From: Owenia fusiformis
Lineage: Eukaryota; Annelida; Polychaeta; Sabellida; Oweniidae
Assembly (NCBI GenBank): GCA_903813345.2
Contig: CAIIXF020000242.1
Location: 1-25,000 of the forward strand
Direction: 5' to 3'
DNA length: 25,000 nucleotides
In this document: piece by piece, positions 1 through 9,228 of the stretch
Layout: every line of letters starts with the position of its first letter
Numbering within the stretch: position 1 is the stretch's first letter
The notes under the pieces: generated by a model
Told to the model about the DNA's origin: nothing
The model's input: only the letters and a program-made list of their open reading frames with translations
Databases searched by the model: none
Program-made: the position numbers and the translations under genes

Positions 1-617
1 CTAAATATATCTCTGCGGTGCTTATGTGCGACCCATAGAATCTTAACATATAAAACGGTACCGATTGCGGTACAAAGCCCAAGAGTGATATTGAGGAAAA
101 GCTCCTTACTCTGTAACCGAGTGCTGTATTCATCACAGAGCTCTGCAACCGCCCAGTCTTTCAAGCTGAGGATAAGCATTGTGTATGGCAGAGCCGTTAA
201 AACCCAGCAACCAACACACATTTTGACAACATGTTTCATAACTTTGTTATACTTGTAAGGATGTTGAATAGCGATGTAGCGATCCACAGATATAAGGATG
301 GAGAATATGCCCCCCCCCCCAATGTTGGATGTTATCTGCCAGATGATACACATAAATTTACTGGTGACTGCTCCGTATACGACTTTATTTGCGATATCGT
401 GTTCATAGTTCATTAAAATACGTATCACTTCAGCAACTAATCCTCGTAACACTCCAACACATGCAATATTGAACGCAATGATATTTGTTGGGGTTCGCAG
501 TGTTCTGTATTTTAAAACTGCGATGATCAATAGGAGATTTGTAAATGTCACTCCCACTGTCAATGACGTGGACGCTACAGCAATGGCTATTATACCATGT
601 TGACTAGTCGAGTTCAT
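1..617 (-). CDS. Class A (rhodopsin-like) G protein-coupled receptor, N-terminal part, cut by window edge
   Basis: Reading from an ATG at 617 toward position 1 gives 205 codons with no stop, running off the edge. Visible landmarks: TM1 about residues 9-35 with Asn27 (1.50); TM2 about 47-68; Cys90 (3.25 position) before TM3; DRY-type motif Asp112-Arg113-Tyr114 followed by IAI; Trp138 (4.50) and Pro144 in TM4; Cys161 in extracellular loop 2, the usual disulfide partner of the TM3 Cys; TM5 about 174-195 with Tyr190 (5.58) and a basic start to intracellular loop 3 (HKHRR). TM6-7 lie outside the window. Single-exon layout so far, as in many invertebrate orphan GPCRs. Oddities: the usual Asp2.50 is Gly55, residues 100-103 are four glycines encoded by an 11-G run inside TM3, and Cys90 to Arg113 spans 23 residues where 25 is usual. 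Ligand and subfamily cannot be assigned; a plasma-membrane receptor is inferred from the fold. It could be a decaying copy. Confidence 0.8.
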   Translation of the reverse strand, partial: MNSTSQHGIIAIAVASTSLTVGVTFTNLLLIIAVLKYRTLRTPTNIIAFNIACVGVLRGLVAEVIRILMNYEHDIANKVVYGAVTSKFMCIIWQITSNIGGGGIFSILISVDRYIAIQHPYKYNKVMKHVVKMCVGCWVLTALPYTMLILSLKDWAVAELCDEYSTRLQSKELFLNITLGLCTAIGTVLYVKILWVAHKHRRDIF

Positions 618-772
618 ACTTTAAGTTTTAGCGGTACAAAGAAAACTGGAAGCGACACGATTATGATCCAGAACTTTTGATGTCTTTATTTCTAAAAAAG
701 AATAAAAAACTGCATGAATTCATTTCTAAAACACCTTTTCAATGCTTTAATCAACAAAGAACGGATGGCTAT

Positions 773-1325
773 TAGGTAGCGATCTGAGGCACTTCGATCA
801 GGGTGTTGTCGGGACAATTTCTCGTGTGACTTAGGTTTTGTATTTAGGTCTATCTCAACAGATTTTACTGGTCTTATGCGCCGCAAATGGTGCGAAAGAT
901 GTTAAAATTGCATTTCCGACCCTAAAATTCAGATTTCTTGGGGGTACATTATTATCTAGCTATACTAAACAAAACAACTAACTAACTAAACAACCAATGC
1001 TTCTTTCTTTTGGTGTTTCTGTTAAGAGTAATCATACTTACAATGCATATGTAAAAAAATGAAGAATTTTAACTTTATTTAAAAACAGCAACATTTTTTC
1101 ACCCTAAAATCATAGAATTTAGAGGGGTTGAGAGACACTGATTGGTATTGATTTTTTAATTTCTCAATCAATCTCAGTTTAATATTAATGGAACTTTCCT
1201 AAAAGTAGCACCAACATGTCCCAAACACATTACCATAAAGAAAAAACTCAAACTCTAATATGTTTTTAGCCTATAGGGTTCAATTTACCTCTCCCCTCTT
1301 TCCCTTTTTAGAAGGGCGTGGCCAT
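773..1325 (+). repeat. Left inverted arm of the foldback element
   Basis: About 553 bp matching the right arm in inverse orientation. Conserved blocks include the outer TAGGTAGCGATCTGAGG end, the middle segment around 870-950 containing GCGCCGCAAATGGTGCGAAA, and the inner end near 1290-1325 (CTCCCCTCTTTCCC followed by a GTGGCC block). The open frames here are not conserved between the arms. Confidence 0.8.
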
Positions 1326-1830
1326 ATTGGCATGTTCATCTAAAAATAAATACTTCATGTTCATATCCATCCTCTGATCACAGGGCTTCAAAATCCACAA
1401 CATATTCTTTCTTTTTACCCCCAGCGATAAGCAGTTACCATCTCCCCGATTAAGAACTCGCAATCTGATTGGCTGTCGCAACACTGCGACAGAAATCTCA
1501 GTATAAGTCATTGTGCATAATTAGATCACGTGATTCAGTTAAATCAGGCGCGTCCAAATTGGTTATCGCAGGGGAAAGAAGGAGGTACGGATTCTGGACA
1601 CCTGCTTAGGAGGATGATTCATATCAGGTTATCATTTTTATGTCACCAACAAAAAGTGGTGACATATTGTTATGGTCTCTGTTCTTTTTTGACGGTGGTC
1701 AGTGGTCGGCCGTTTGTGGTTGGTGGTTGGCAATTGGGGTCTGTAACAAATTCTTACAATTTCCAAGAATTAAAAAATACTGTATAGACTGACTTCAATT
1801 GTTTTCAAAATCATCTACATGTTTTCAGAT

Positions 1831-2070
1831 GTTCAAATCTGACTTTATATTTAAGATTTGACCTTCAATGACCTTTTCAAGGTCAGAAAAGGTCTTTTTT
1901 CAACTTGCTTCAAATTAACCATAAGTTATCGGAAGTTCAAATCTGACTTAAGGTTTGAGATTTGACCTTCAATGACCTTCTTAAGATTTAAGAATATAGA
2001 TTTGATCATTAAATGACATTCTAAAGGTCAGAATAGATTTGACCTTTAGTGACCTCCTCAAGGTCAAAAA
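1831..2070. repeat. Imperfect tandem repeat with paired TGACCT motifs
   Basis: Two clear units start at GTTCAAATCTGACTT (1831 and 1935, period 104), followed by a shorter third unit. Each contains TGACCT-N4-TGACCT: 1859-1874, 1963-1978 and 2040-2055. On the minus strand this is AGGTCA-N4-AGGTCA, the DR4 arrangement recognised by several nuclear-receptor heterodimers. Single AGGTCA copies also lie at 1880-1885 and 2061-2066. The spacing is seen directly; any regulatory role is inference. Confidence 0.6.
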
Positions 2071-2185
2071 GGTATTTTTTTATCTTGTTTCAACTAGGTG
2101 GTGACCACTTGTCATGTTAATGCCTTGTTTTACTTGTAGCTAGTGATTGTCTTTGAAATGACATAAGCCTAATACAAATGTAATA

Positions 2186-2364
2186 CAGTGGGACCTGTGT
2201 TAGTGAACACCTTTCTGTCTCTAGTGAACACCTATGTAAAATGAACACCCTATTTTCAGCACATACCTTGATTCCAAAACAAATTGTCTTTCTGTATTGA
2301 GATCTACCAATAGTGAACACCTTTTTGTGGCTCTATAGATGTTCACTGTACACAGGTTTTACTT
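2186..2364. mobile_element. Small MITE-like unit inside the foldback loop
   Basis: The left end CAGTGGGACCTGTGTTAGTG and the reverse complement of the right end (AAGTAAAACCTGTGTACAGT, ending near 2364) are imperfect inverted repeats of about 25 bp sharing ACCTGTGT and AGTGAAC. Three copies of AGTGAACACCT lie at 2202, 2223 and 2312. No clear target duplication was found, so the ends are approximate. Confidence 0.4.
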
Positions 2365-2777
2365 TATACAAAATACCTTTATATTTAACTTTAATAAACT
2401 GATTATCTAATTGCAATTATAAATTGCTATCCATTATTTGCAGGGAACATGTAGCAAAACAATAAGGGAGAATAGTAAGCTATTCAAGGCTTATTACTGT
2501 CTAATGTTCTATTATTAATTAATTCTTTGATTGATTCAATATTATGACTGAGTTGTGAACTGTGTATTAGATAATATTCAACTTCAGATTTTTAATATTC
2601 TTATATCTCGAGCCTACTTAGAATAAATATTGTATTATAAATAATTCACAGGTATGTACTATTGTATACACCTAAGTGAAACTATTTTCTGGTAATATAT
2701 TTGATAAAATACATGATATATATGTACATGTATTCATTTAATGTGACATATGCTACTGTTTAAATCCACATGTATTA

Positions 2778-3317
2778 ATGGCCACACCCCTTTTATAAGG
2801 GAAAGAGGGGAGAGGTAAATTGACTCTAATAGATAAAAACAACAGAGTTTGAGTTTTTTCTTTATGGGTAATATGCTGGGGACATGTTGGTGCTATTTTT
2901 AGGAAAGTTTCATTAATATTAAATAAAGATTGATTGAGAAATTAAAATATCAATTCCGATCAGTGTCTCTCGACCCCCCTAAATTCGATTATTTTAGGAT
3001 GAAAAAATGTTGTTGTTTTTAAATTAAGTTAAAATTCTTTAATATTTTTACATATGCATTTTAAATATAAGTACTCTTAACAGAAACACTAAGAGAAAGA
3101 AGCATTGATTGTTTAGTTTTTGTTTTATAGCTAAATAATAATGTACCCCAAAGAAATCTGAATTTTAGGGTCGAAAATGCAATTTTAACATCTTTCGCAC
3201 CATTTGCGGCGCATAAGACCAGTAAAATCTGTTGAGATAGACCTAAATACATAACCTAAGTCACAAGAGAAATTGTCCCGACAACACCCTGATCGAAGTA
3301 CCTCAGATCGCTACCTA
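2778..3317 (-). repeat. Right inverted arm of the foldback element
   Basis: About 540 bp, the reverse complement of 773-1325. It differs from the left arm by scattered substitutions and short indels. Divergence between the arms indicates that the element is not very recent, or that the arms have not been homogenised. Confidence 0.8.
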
Positions 3318-3594
3318 TATAGACACCCCTGGGGTAACTTAACATTTTTTGAAAAATGCAATGTCGTTAATATCCTTGATATGTAGGATCAAATTGTAGA
3401 TAAATATGTATATTTTCAAGAAATAGCAATTAAAAGCATTCGAGATTCCTGATATAAATATATTGTGGTTGATTTGGGAGGTATGTATCACTTCCTGTGA
3501 AAATGTGAATGTTTTATTAGTCTCAGAAAATGTCTCCAGAATGTATAAACCCATCTTGGCAGATGTCCCATTGTTTGATTGTGTCACTCTATAC

Positions 3595-3661
3595 CACGGG
3601 TAGTATCTAAAGCCCCGCTATGATTGAAAAGTCGCGAGCAAGTTCCCACTGAAATCGCGAG
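3595..3661 (+). repeat. Left terminal inverted repeat of the 8.4-kb element
   Basis: 67 bp beginning CACGGGTAGTATCTAAAGCC and ending CTGAAATCGCGAG. It differs from the right end at positions 32, 37 and 54 only. Preceded directly by TATAC (3590-3594). Its inner third (CCC-CTGAAAT-CGCGAG) resembles the 22-bp subterminal unit. Confidence 0.85.
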
Positions 3662-4001
3662 CATAGTCCTGTTTATTTGTATCACTTTGGAAAATGAACC
3701 AAAAGGATGAAAATACTTATTACCGTTCTTTGATATTCCAGCAAAACTTTGAAAACAGATATATTTGACAAAAAATGACATGAAAAATGATTATTTTTTA
3801 CTTCCATGAAGGAAAGGGGCGTCAACATGCACGTTTGCACAATTTACTGTTCATATATTACCTTTATCGTTAAAATAAAGGCAATAAATACGATTTACAT
3901 ACTCCATAATAAATATCAGATCAAGATGGTCTGTATTGATAAGTTACTGGACAATGACACCTGCCATGGGGGTCGAAATACATTATTAAAGGTGTTCCAG
4001 T

Positions 4002-4066
4002 GGCCCCGCTGAAAACATGAGGAGGCCCCGCTGAAAACATGAGGAGACCCCGCTGAAAACACGAGC
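4002..4066 (+). repeat. Three tandem 22-bp subterminal repeats, left end
   Basis: Units at 4002-4023, 4024-4045 and 4046-4066 have the core CCCCGCTGAAAACATGAGG; the first two are identical and the third is slightly diverged. A fourth, more decayed unit (CCCGCTTCGATCACGAGG) lies at about 4081-4099. In DNA transposons such repeats commonly bind transposase; that role is inferred here. Confidence 0.8.
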
Positions 4067-4371
4067 AAATTCCACGACTACCCGCTTCGATCACGAGGAA
4101 AGCTTCATCATTATTCCATGAATATAGTGAGCTTCTTTATATGAACGTACACGATAACGTATTAATGACAATCACATAACATATCATTCTATGACAACAT
4201 CACAAATATTTCTTCTTCAACTTCAGGCAGTCTAATCCATCTGTCAGCGGCATGATCGAATTTTTATATGTAAATAGACATTGTACATTTCGGAGTTAAA
4301 TGTACATTCTACATAATTCACTATTCCAAGGATTATACTTCTGAGGACACATATATTTCATTGGTTTCTTT

Positions 4372-4975
4372 GTCCGACCGTTCATTCGTGCGTGCATTCG
4401 ACCGACCGTTCGTTCGTGCGTGCGTTCATCTGACCGTGCGTTCGTCCGACGGTCCGTTCATTCATGCGTGCGTTCATCCGACCGATTGTTCGTTCGTGCG
4501 TGCATCGCCCAACCATGCGTTCGTGATAGCGTTCGTCCGACCGTCCATTCATTCGTTCGTGCGTGCATCCGTTCGTGCGATTGTCCGTCCGTTTGTGTGC
4601 GCATGTGTTCGTCTGACCGTCCGTTTGTGCTTGCTTTCGTCTGACTGCCCTTCATAGGTTCGTGGGTTCGTCCGTCTAGGCGTCCGTTCGTCCGTGCGTG
4701 CTTTCGTTCAACCGTCCATTCATGTGTGCGTTCGTCTGTTCGTTCTTTTTGCGTTCGTTTGTGTGTTCGTTCCTGCGTGCGTTCATTCGTGCGTTTGTTT
4801 GTAACTACGTTCTTGAGTGCATGGGTTCGATCTTTTGTAAATTGTTTTCTTCTATCTTTCCTTCATGCGTTCTTTTGGCCCCCTATCCGTCCGTTTGTTC
4901 ATTCATTGTTTTTTCGGCTCTTCTTCTGTCCATCCGTGCATTCTTTCCTCGTTCGTTTGTTCGTTTGCAGGTTTT
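4372..4975 (+). repeat. Compound tetranucleotide array of TTCG/TGCG/ACCG/TCCG type
   Basis: The stretch can be cut into successive 4-mers of the form NNCG (TTCG, TGCG, TCCG, ACCG, with TTCA and TGCA variants), becoming more degenerate after about 4800. It is CpG-rich in an otherwise CpG-poor window and A-poor on this strand. Because four is not a multiple of three, the repeat opens several reading frames at once. The translations are repetitive (SFVRAFVR-like) and are not genes. Confidence 0.85.
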
Positions 4976-5019
4976 CATCAAAATTTGTCTTTCCACTGCC
5001 ATATGAAAGAATGTAAATA

Positions 5020-8000
5020 ATCAAGAAAGCAAGCAAGGACGTGAGGAAGTAAACAAGCAACAAAGTAAGTAATTGAGTGAGCAAGTAAAGAAGGAATGGA
5101 GGAAGTAAATCGAGGAAGTGAAGGTGGGAATAATATAAGTTAGCAAGGAAGGAAAAAGGAAGGAGGGAAGGAAAGAAGCAATGAAGGAAGGAAGGAAGGA
5201 AGGAAGCAAGGAAACGAGAAAGCGAGGGGGGAAGAAAGCGAGGAAGCAAGCAAGGAAGCAACTGAGGAGGAAAGGAAGGAAGGAACTGAGGGAGCAAGGA
5301 AGGAACGATGCGAGTAAAGAATTAAGCAGGGAAGCTAGCAAGTAAGGAAGTGAGGAAGAAAGGAAGCCAGGAAGCAAAGAAGGAAGGAAACGAGAAAGCA
5401 AGGAAGGAAGGAAGCAAGCAAAGACGCAAAGAAAGGAAGGAAAAAAGCTAGGAAGTAAGGAAGGAAGGAAGAAGGCGAGAATGCAAGGAAGCAAGGAGGG
5501 AAGAAAACAAGGAAGAAATGAAGCGAGAAAAGAAGGACACGAGGAAAGAATGAAGGAAACGAGGAAGCAAGGAAGGAGGAAAGGAAGAAGTGAGGAAGGA
5601 AGGAAGCAAGGAAGGAAAGAGGGAAGTGAGGAAGGAAAGAAGCGATGAAGCAAGGAAAGATGGAAGCGAGGAAGCAAGGAAGGAGGAAAGATGGAAGCGA
5701 GGAAGCAAGAAAGGAATGGAGCGAGAAAGGAAGGAGGCGAGGAAAAAAACGAAAGAAGCGAGGAAGCAAGGAATGAGGAAAGAAGGAAGCGAGGAAGGAT
5801 GGAAAGAAGAAAGCGAGGAATCAAGGAAGAAAACGAGGAAGCATGGAAGGAGGGAATGAAGCAAGGAAGGAAGGAAGAAAGGAAGGAAGTGAGGAAGAAA
5901 TTTGTGAAGGAAGCGAGGAAGCAAAGAAGGGGGAAAGAAGGGAGCGAGGAAGGAAAAAAGCAAGGAAGGAAGGAGGGAAACGAGGAAAGAAGGAAGCGAG
6001 GAAGCAAGGAAGGAATGAAGCGAGGAAGGAAGGAAGCGAGGAAGCAAGGTAGGAAGGAAGTGAGGAAGGAAAGATTGCGAGGAAGGAAGGACGCAAGGAA
6101 GCAAAGAAGGAAGGAAGGAAGCAAGGAAGGAAACGAGAAAGCGAGGAGGGAAGAAAGCGAGGAAGCAAGGAAGGAAAGAACTGAGGAAGAAAGAAAGGAC
6201 GGAAGCGAATTAACAAGGAAGGAACGATTCGAGGAAGCAAGGAAGGGAGGAACTGAGGAAGCAAGGAAGGAAGCAAGGAAGGGAACGAGGAAGAAAGGAA
6301 GCCAGGAAGCAAAGAAGGAAGGAAACGATGAATCAAGGAAGGAAGGAAGGAAGGAAGCAAGCAAAGACGAAAGAAAGGAAAGAAGGAAAAAGCAAGGAAG
6401 GAAGTAAGTAAGGAAAGAAAGAAGAAGGCGAGAAAGCAAGGAAGCAAGGAGGGAAGGAGGGAATGAAGCGACAAAAGAACAACGTGAGAAAAGAATGAAT
6501 GAAACGAGGAAGCAAGGAAGGAGGAAAGAAGGAAGGGAGGAAGCAAGGAAGGGAGGATGCAAGTGAGGAAGGAAGGAATCAAGGAAGCAAGGAAAGAAGA
6601 AAGCGAGGAAGCAAGGAAGGAGGAGAGAAGGAAGCGAGGGACGAAGCGAGGAAGCAAGGAAGGAATGAAGCGAAAAAGGAAGGACGCGAGGAAAAAACGA
6701 AGAAATCGAGGATGCAAGGAAGGAGGAAAAAAGGAAGCAAGGAAGGAAGGAAGCAAGGAATGAAGGAGGGAAGTGAGGAAGGAAGGAAGCGAGGAAGGAA
6801 AGAAGGAAGCGAGGAAGCAAGGAAAAAAGCAAGGAAGGAAGCGAGGAAGTATGGAAGGAAGGCATGAAGCAAGGAAGGAAGGAGGAAAGGAAGTGAGGAA
6901 GAAATTTATGAAGAAAGCGAGGAAACAAAGAAGGAGGAAAGAAATGAGCGAGGTAGGAAAAAAGCAAGGAAGGAAGGAAGGAAGCGAGGAAGCAAGGAGG
7001 GAAGGAAGCGAGGAAGCAAGGTAGGAAGGAAGCGAGGAAGGAAATATGCAAGGACGGAAGGAAGCGAGGAAGCAAGGAAGGAAGGAAGGAAGCAAGAAAA
7101 GAAGAGGCGAGGAAGGAAGGAAGCAAGGAGGGAAGGAAGCGAGGAAGGAAGGAAGCGAGGAAGCAAGGTGGGAAGCAAGCGAGGAAGGAAAGATGCGAGG
7201 AAGGAAGGAAGCAAAGAAGGAAGGAAGCAAGAAAAGAAGAGGCGAGGAAGAAAGGAAGGTAGGAAGCGAGAAAGGAAAGAAGCAAGGAAGGAAGGAAGCG
7301 AGGAAGGAAAGAAGCGAGGAAGCAAGGAAGGAAGGAAGCCAGGAAGGAAGGAAGCAAGGAAGGAAGAAACGAGGAAGGAAAGAAGCGAGGAAGCAAGGAA
7401 GGAAGGAAGCCAGGAAGGAAGGAAGCGAGGAAGCAAGGAGGGAAAAAAGCAAGGAAGGGAGGAAGCAAGGAAAGGAGGAAGCAAGGAAGGAAGGAAGGAA
7501 GGAAGCCAGGAAGGAAGGAAGCGAGGAAGCAAGGAAGGAAGGAAGCCAGGAAGAAAGGAAGCGAGGAAGCAAGGAGGGAAAGAAGCAAGGAAGGAAGCAA
7601 GGAATAAGGAAGGAAGCGAGGAAGCAAGGAAAGGAGGAAGCAAGGAAGGAAGGGTGCGAGGAAGGAAGTAAGCGAGGAAGAAAGGAAGGAAGGAAGCAAG
7701 GAAGGAACGAAGCGAGGAAGGAAGGATGCAAGGAAGCGAAGAAGGAAGGAAGTGAGGAAGCAAGGAAGGGAGGAAACAAGGAAGGGAGGGAGGATGCAAG
7801 AAAGGAAGGAAGGAAGCAAGGATGGAAGGAAGGAAGCGAGGAAGGAAGGATGCAAGAATGCGAGGAAGCAAGGAAGCGAGGAAGGAAGGAAGCGAGGAAG
7901 GAAGCGAGGAAGCAAGGGAGGAGGGAAGCAAGGAAGGAAGCAAGAAAGAAAGGAGGGAAGTGAGGAAGGAAGGAAGCAAGGAAGGGAGGAAGCGAAAGAA

Positions 8001-8172
8001 TGAAGTGAGGAAGCAAGGAAGCAAAGAAGGAAGGCAGCGAGGATGGAAGGAAGCAAGGATGGAAGGAAGCGAGGAAGGAAGGATGTGAGGAAGCGAGGAA
8101 GGAAGCCAGGAAGCAAGGAAGGAAGGATGCGAAGAAGCAAGGAAGAGAGAAAGCGAGCAAGCAAGTAAGCAA
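5020..8172 (+). repeat. 3.15-kb polypurine array of GGAA/GCGA/GCAA tetranucleotides
   Basis: The plus strand is almost entirely G and A, interrupted mainly by C in GCGA, GCAA and GCCA 4-mers and by rare T. The basic unit is GGAA with regular variants, giving phrases such as GGAAGGAAGCGAGGAAGCAA. A longer periodicity of about 0.94-1.0 kb is visible: shared interruptions recur at 5366/6301, 5471/6424, 5737/6686 and 5897/6901. The minus strand therefore lacks stop codons in all frames over long distances, giving apparent proteins up to 1047 residues of LPSFLASF type. These are repeat artefacts: no domain, no initiation context, and overlapping open frames on both strands. Confidence 0.92.
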
Positions 8173-8474
8173 CAGGAGATTGATATAGGAATAATATTCA
8201 TAAACATTATTCTGACTAAATCATTTTAGGTTGACCTAAACGCACGCTTATTCGTGTATCTTACTGAATATCGACTTGTACTCAAAGATGGAACAGAGGG
8301 GACAGTTGCAATACAGAGAATACAGAATATGTCCTATGGACTATGTAGCAAGATCACACGATAAAAAACGTTATACAACGATGTGAAGCGCAACATTGTG
8401 CTCTCGATATGCTGTATTTCCACTTGATTTCATCTCGTGCCAATACAGAATTTTTTAGCACAATATATCCTATA
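8173..8474. other. Interior of the 8.4-kb element, no gene seen
   Basis: About 300 bp of ordinary AT-rich sequence between the purine array and the LINE. No coding similarity and no repeat was recognised. Its last 10 bases (ATATCCTATA, 8465-8474) are the candidate LINE target duplication. Confidence 0.5.
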
Positions 8475-8475
8475 T

Positions 8476-9228
8476 TGTTATAAGGCAGCACGTTATAAGG
8501 CAGCACGCAACAAATGTCAGAAGGAATTGAGGAAGATGAAAAATGACTGGTGGCTTGGAAAGGCTAAAGAAATTGAAGCCCATGCAGATCGCCACGATTC
8601 CAGAAACTTCTTTCAGGCAGTTAAACTAATATCATGCCGAAGAACACCAGCACTCAACCCAATCAACTCAACAACTGGCATAAGGCTCACTGAAAAACCC
8701 GACATCATAGCACGTTGGAGGGAGCATTTTGACCATCTGCTCAACCAACCATCTAGTGCAGACCTTTCAGTGCTGGATACAATACCCCAAGAAGATACCC
8801 TCACTGCACTCGAAGCTGAACCATCACAAGAGGAACTCAAGAGGGCACTTAAACAACTATCCTCAGGCAAAGCCCCAGGGACTGATGCAATTCCAAGTGA
8901 GCTGCTTAAGTACGGTGGCCCTGACTTGGAGAATGCCCTGTACAAGTTTCTTATTTGTATTTGGAATTCAGAAGCTGTTCCACAAGACTTCAAAGACGGC
9001 AACATTATTAGACTCTACAAAAAAAAGTGCAAGTTCATCTGTGGAAACTATAGGGGTATTACTCTTTTATCTATTATTGACAAGCTGTGCGCCCGTGTTG
9101 TTCTTAACAGATCATGGCCTGTTATCGAAAGCCATCTCCCTGAAGCTCAATGCAGCTTCAGAACAGGCAGGTCAACAAACGACATGATGTTTGCTCTGCG
9201 CCAATTACAAGAGAAATGCCGTGAGCAG
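8476..9228 (+). pseudogene. LINE ORF2 remnant, part 1: pre-RT region and first RT motifs
   Basis: About 251 codons in frame 1, open without an ATG at the 5' end because the copy is 5'-truncated. A basic pre-RT segment (KELRKMKNDWW...) leads into the start of the RT domain: SSGKAPGTDAIPSELLKYGG, then IIRLYKK, GNYRGITLLS, and the fingers motif SFRTGRSTNDMMFALRQLQ. After RQLQEKCREQ (ending near 9228) the family similarity stops and the frame runs to a stop at 9262-9264. In related LINEs the next residues carry the first catalytic aspartate (the FIDLTKAFD-type motif); that segment is absent here. An intact enzyme would perform target-primed reverse transcription; this copy cannot. Confidence 0.85.

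Larger units (their letters stand above)
773..3317. mobile_element. Foldback-type element with ~545-bp inverted arms
   Basis: The sequence from 773 to about 1325 reappears as its reverse complement at about 2778 to 3317, with high identity (long identical runs, small indels). Both outer ends read TAGGTAGCGATCTGAGG inward. A possible 3-bp TAT duplication flanks it (770-772 and 3318-3320), too short to be decisive. The ~1.45-kb loop has no credible coding region. Known foldback and long-TIR non-autonomous DNA elements have this shape. A segmental inverted duplication is the alternative, but the sharp ends and spacing favour an element. Confidence 0.75.

Noticed and set aside
231-416. 61-codon frame on the plus strand
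   Set aside because: Antisense shadow of the GPCR, which has clear transmembrane motifs on the minus strand.
4002-4099. 22-bp repeats as a possible CRISPR array
   Set aside because: The units are directly tandem without spacers, occur in mirror image at the other end of a transposon, and the DNA is eukaryotic.
4361-5016. Arg/Val/Phe-rich frames (SFVRAFVR-like)
   Set aside because: They arise from the NNCG tetranucleotide array; three overlapping frames show the same pattern.
5021-8207. Very long open frames (1047, 783, 433 residues, minus strand; 305 and 238 on the plus strand)
   Set aside because: They translate the purine/pyrimidine tetranucleotide array. Several frames on both strands are open at once, composition is Leu/Pro/Ser/Phe or Lys/Glu/Arg/Gly only, and no start or domain supports them.
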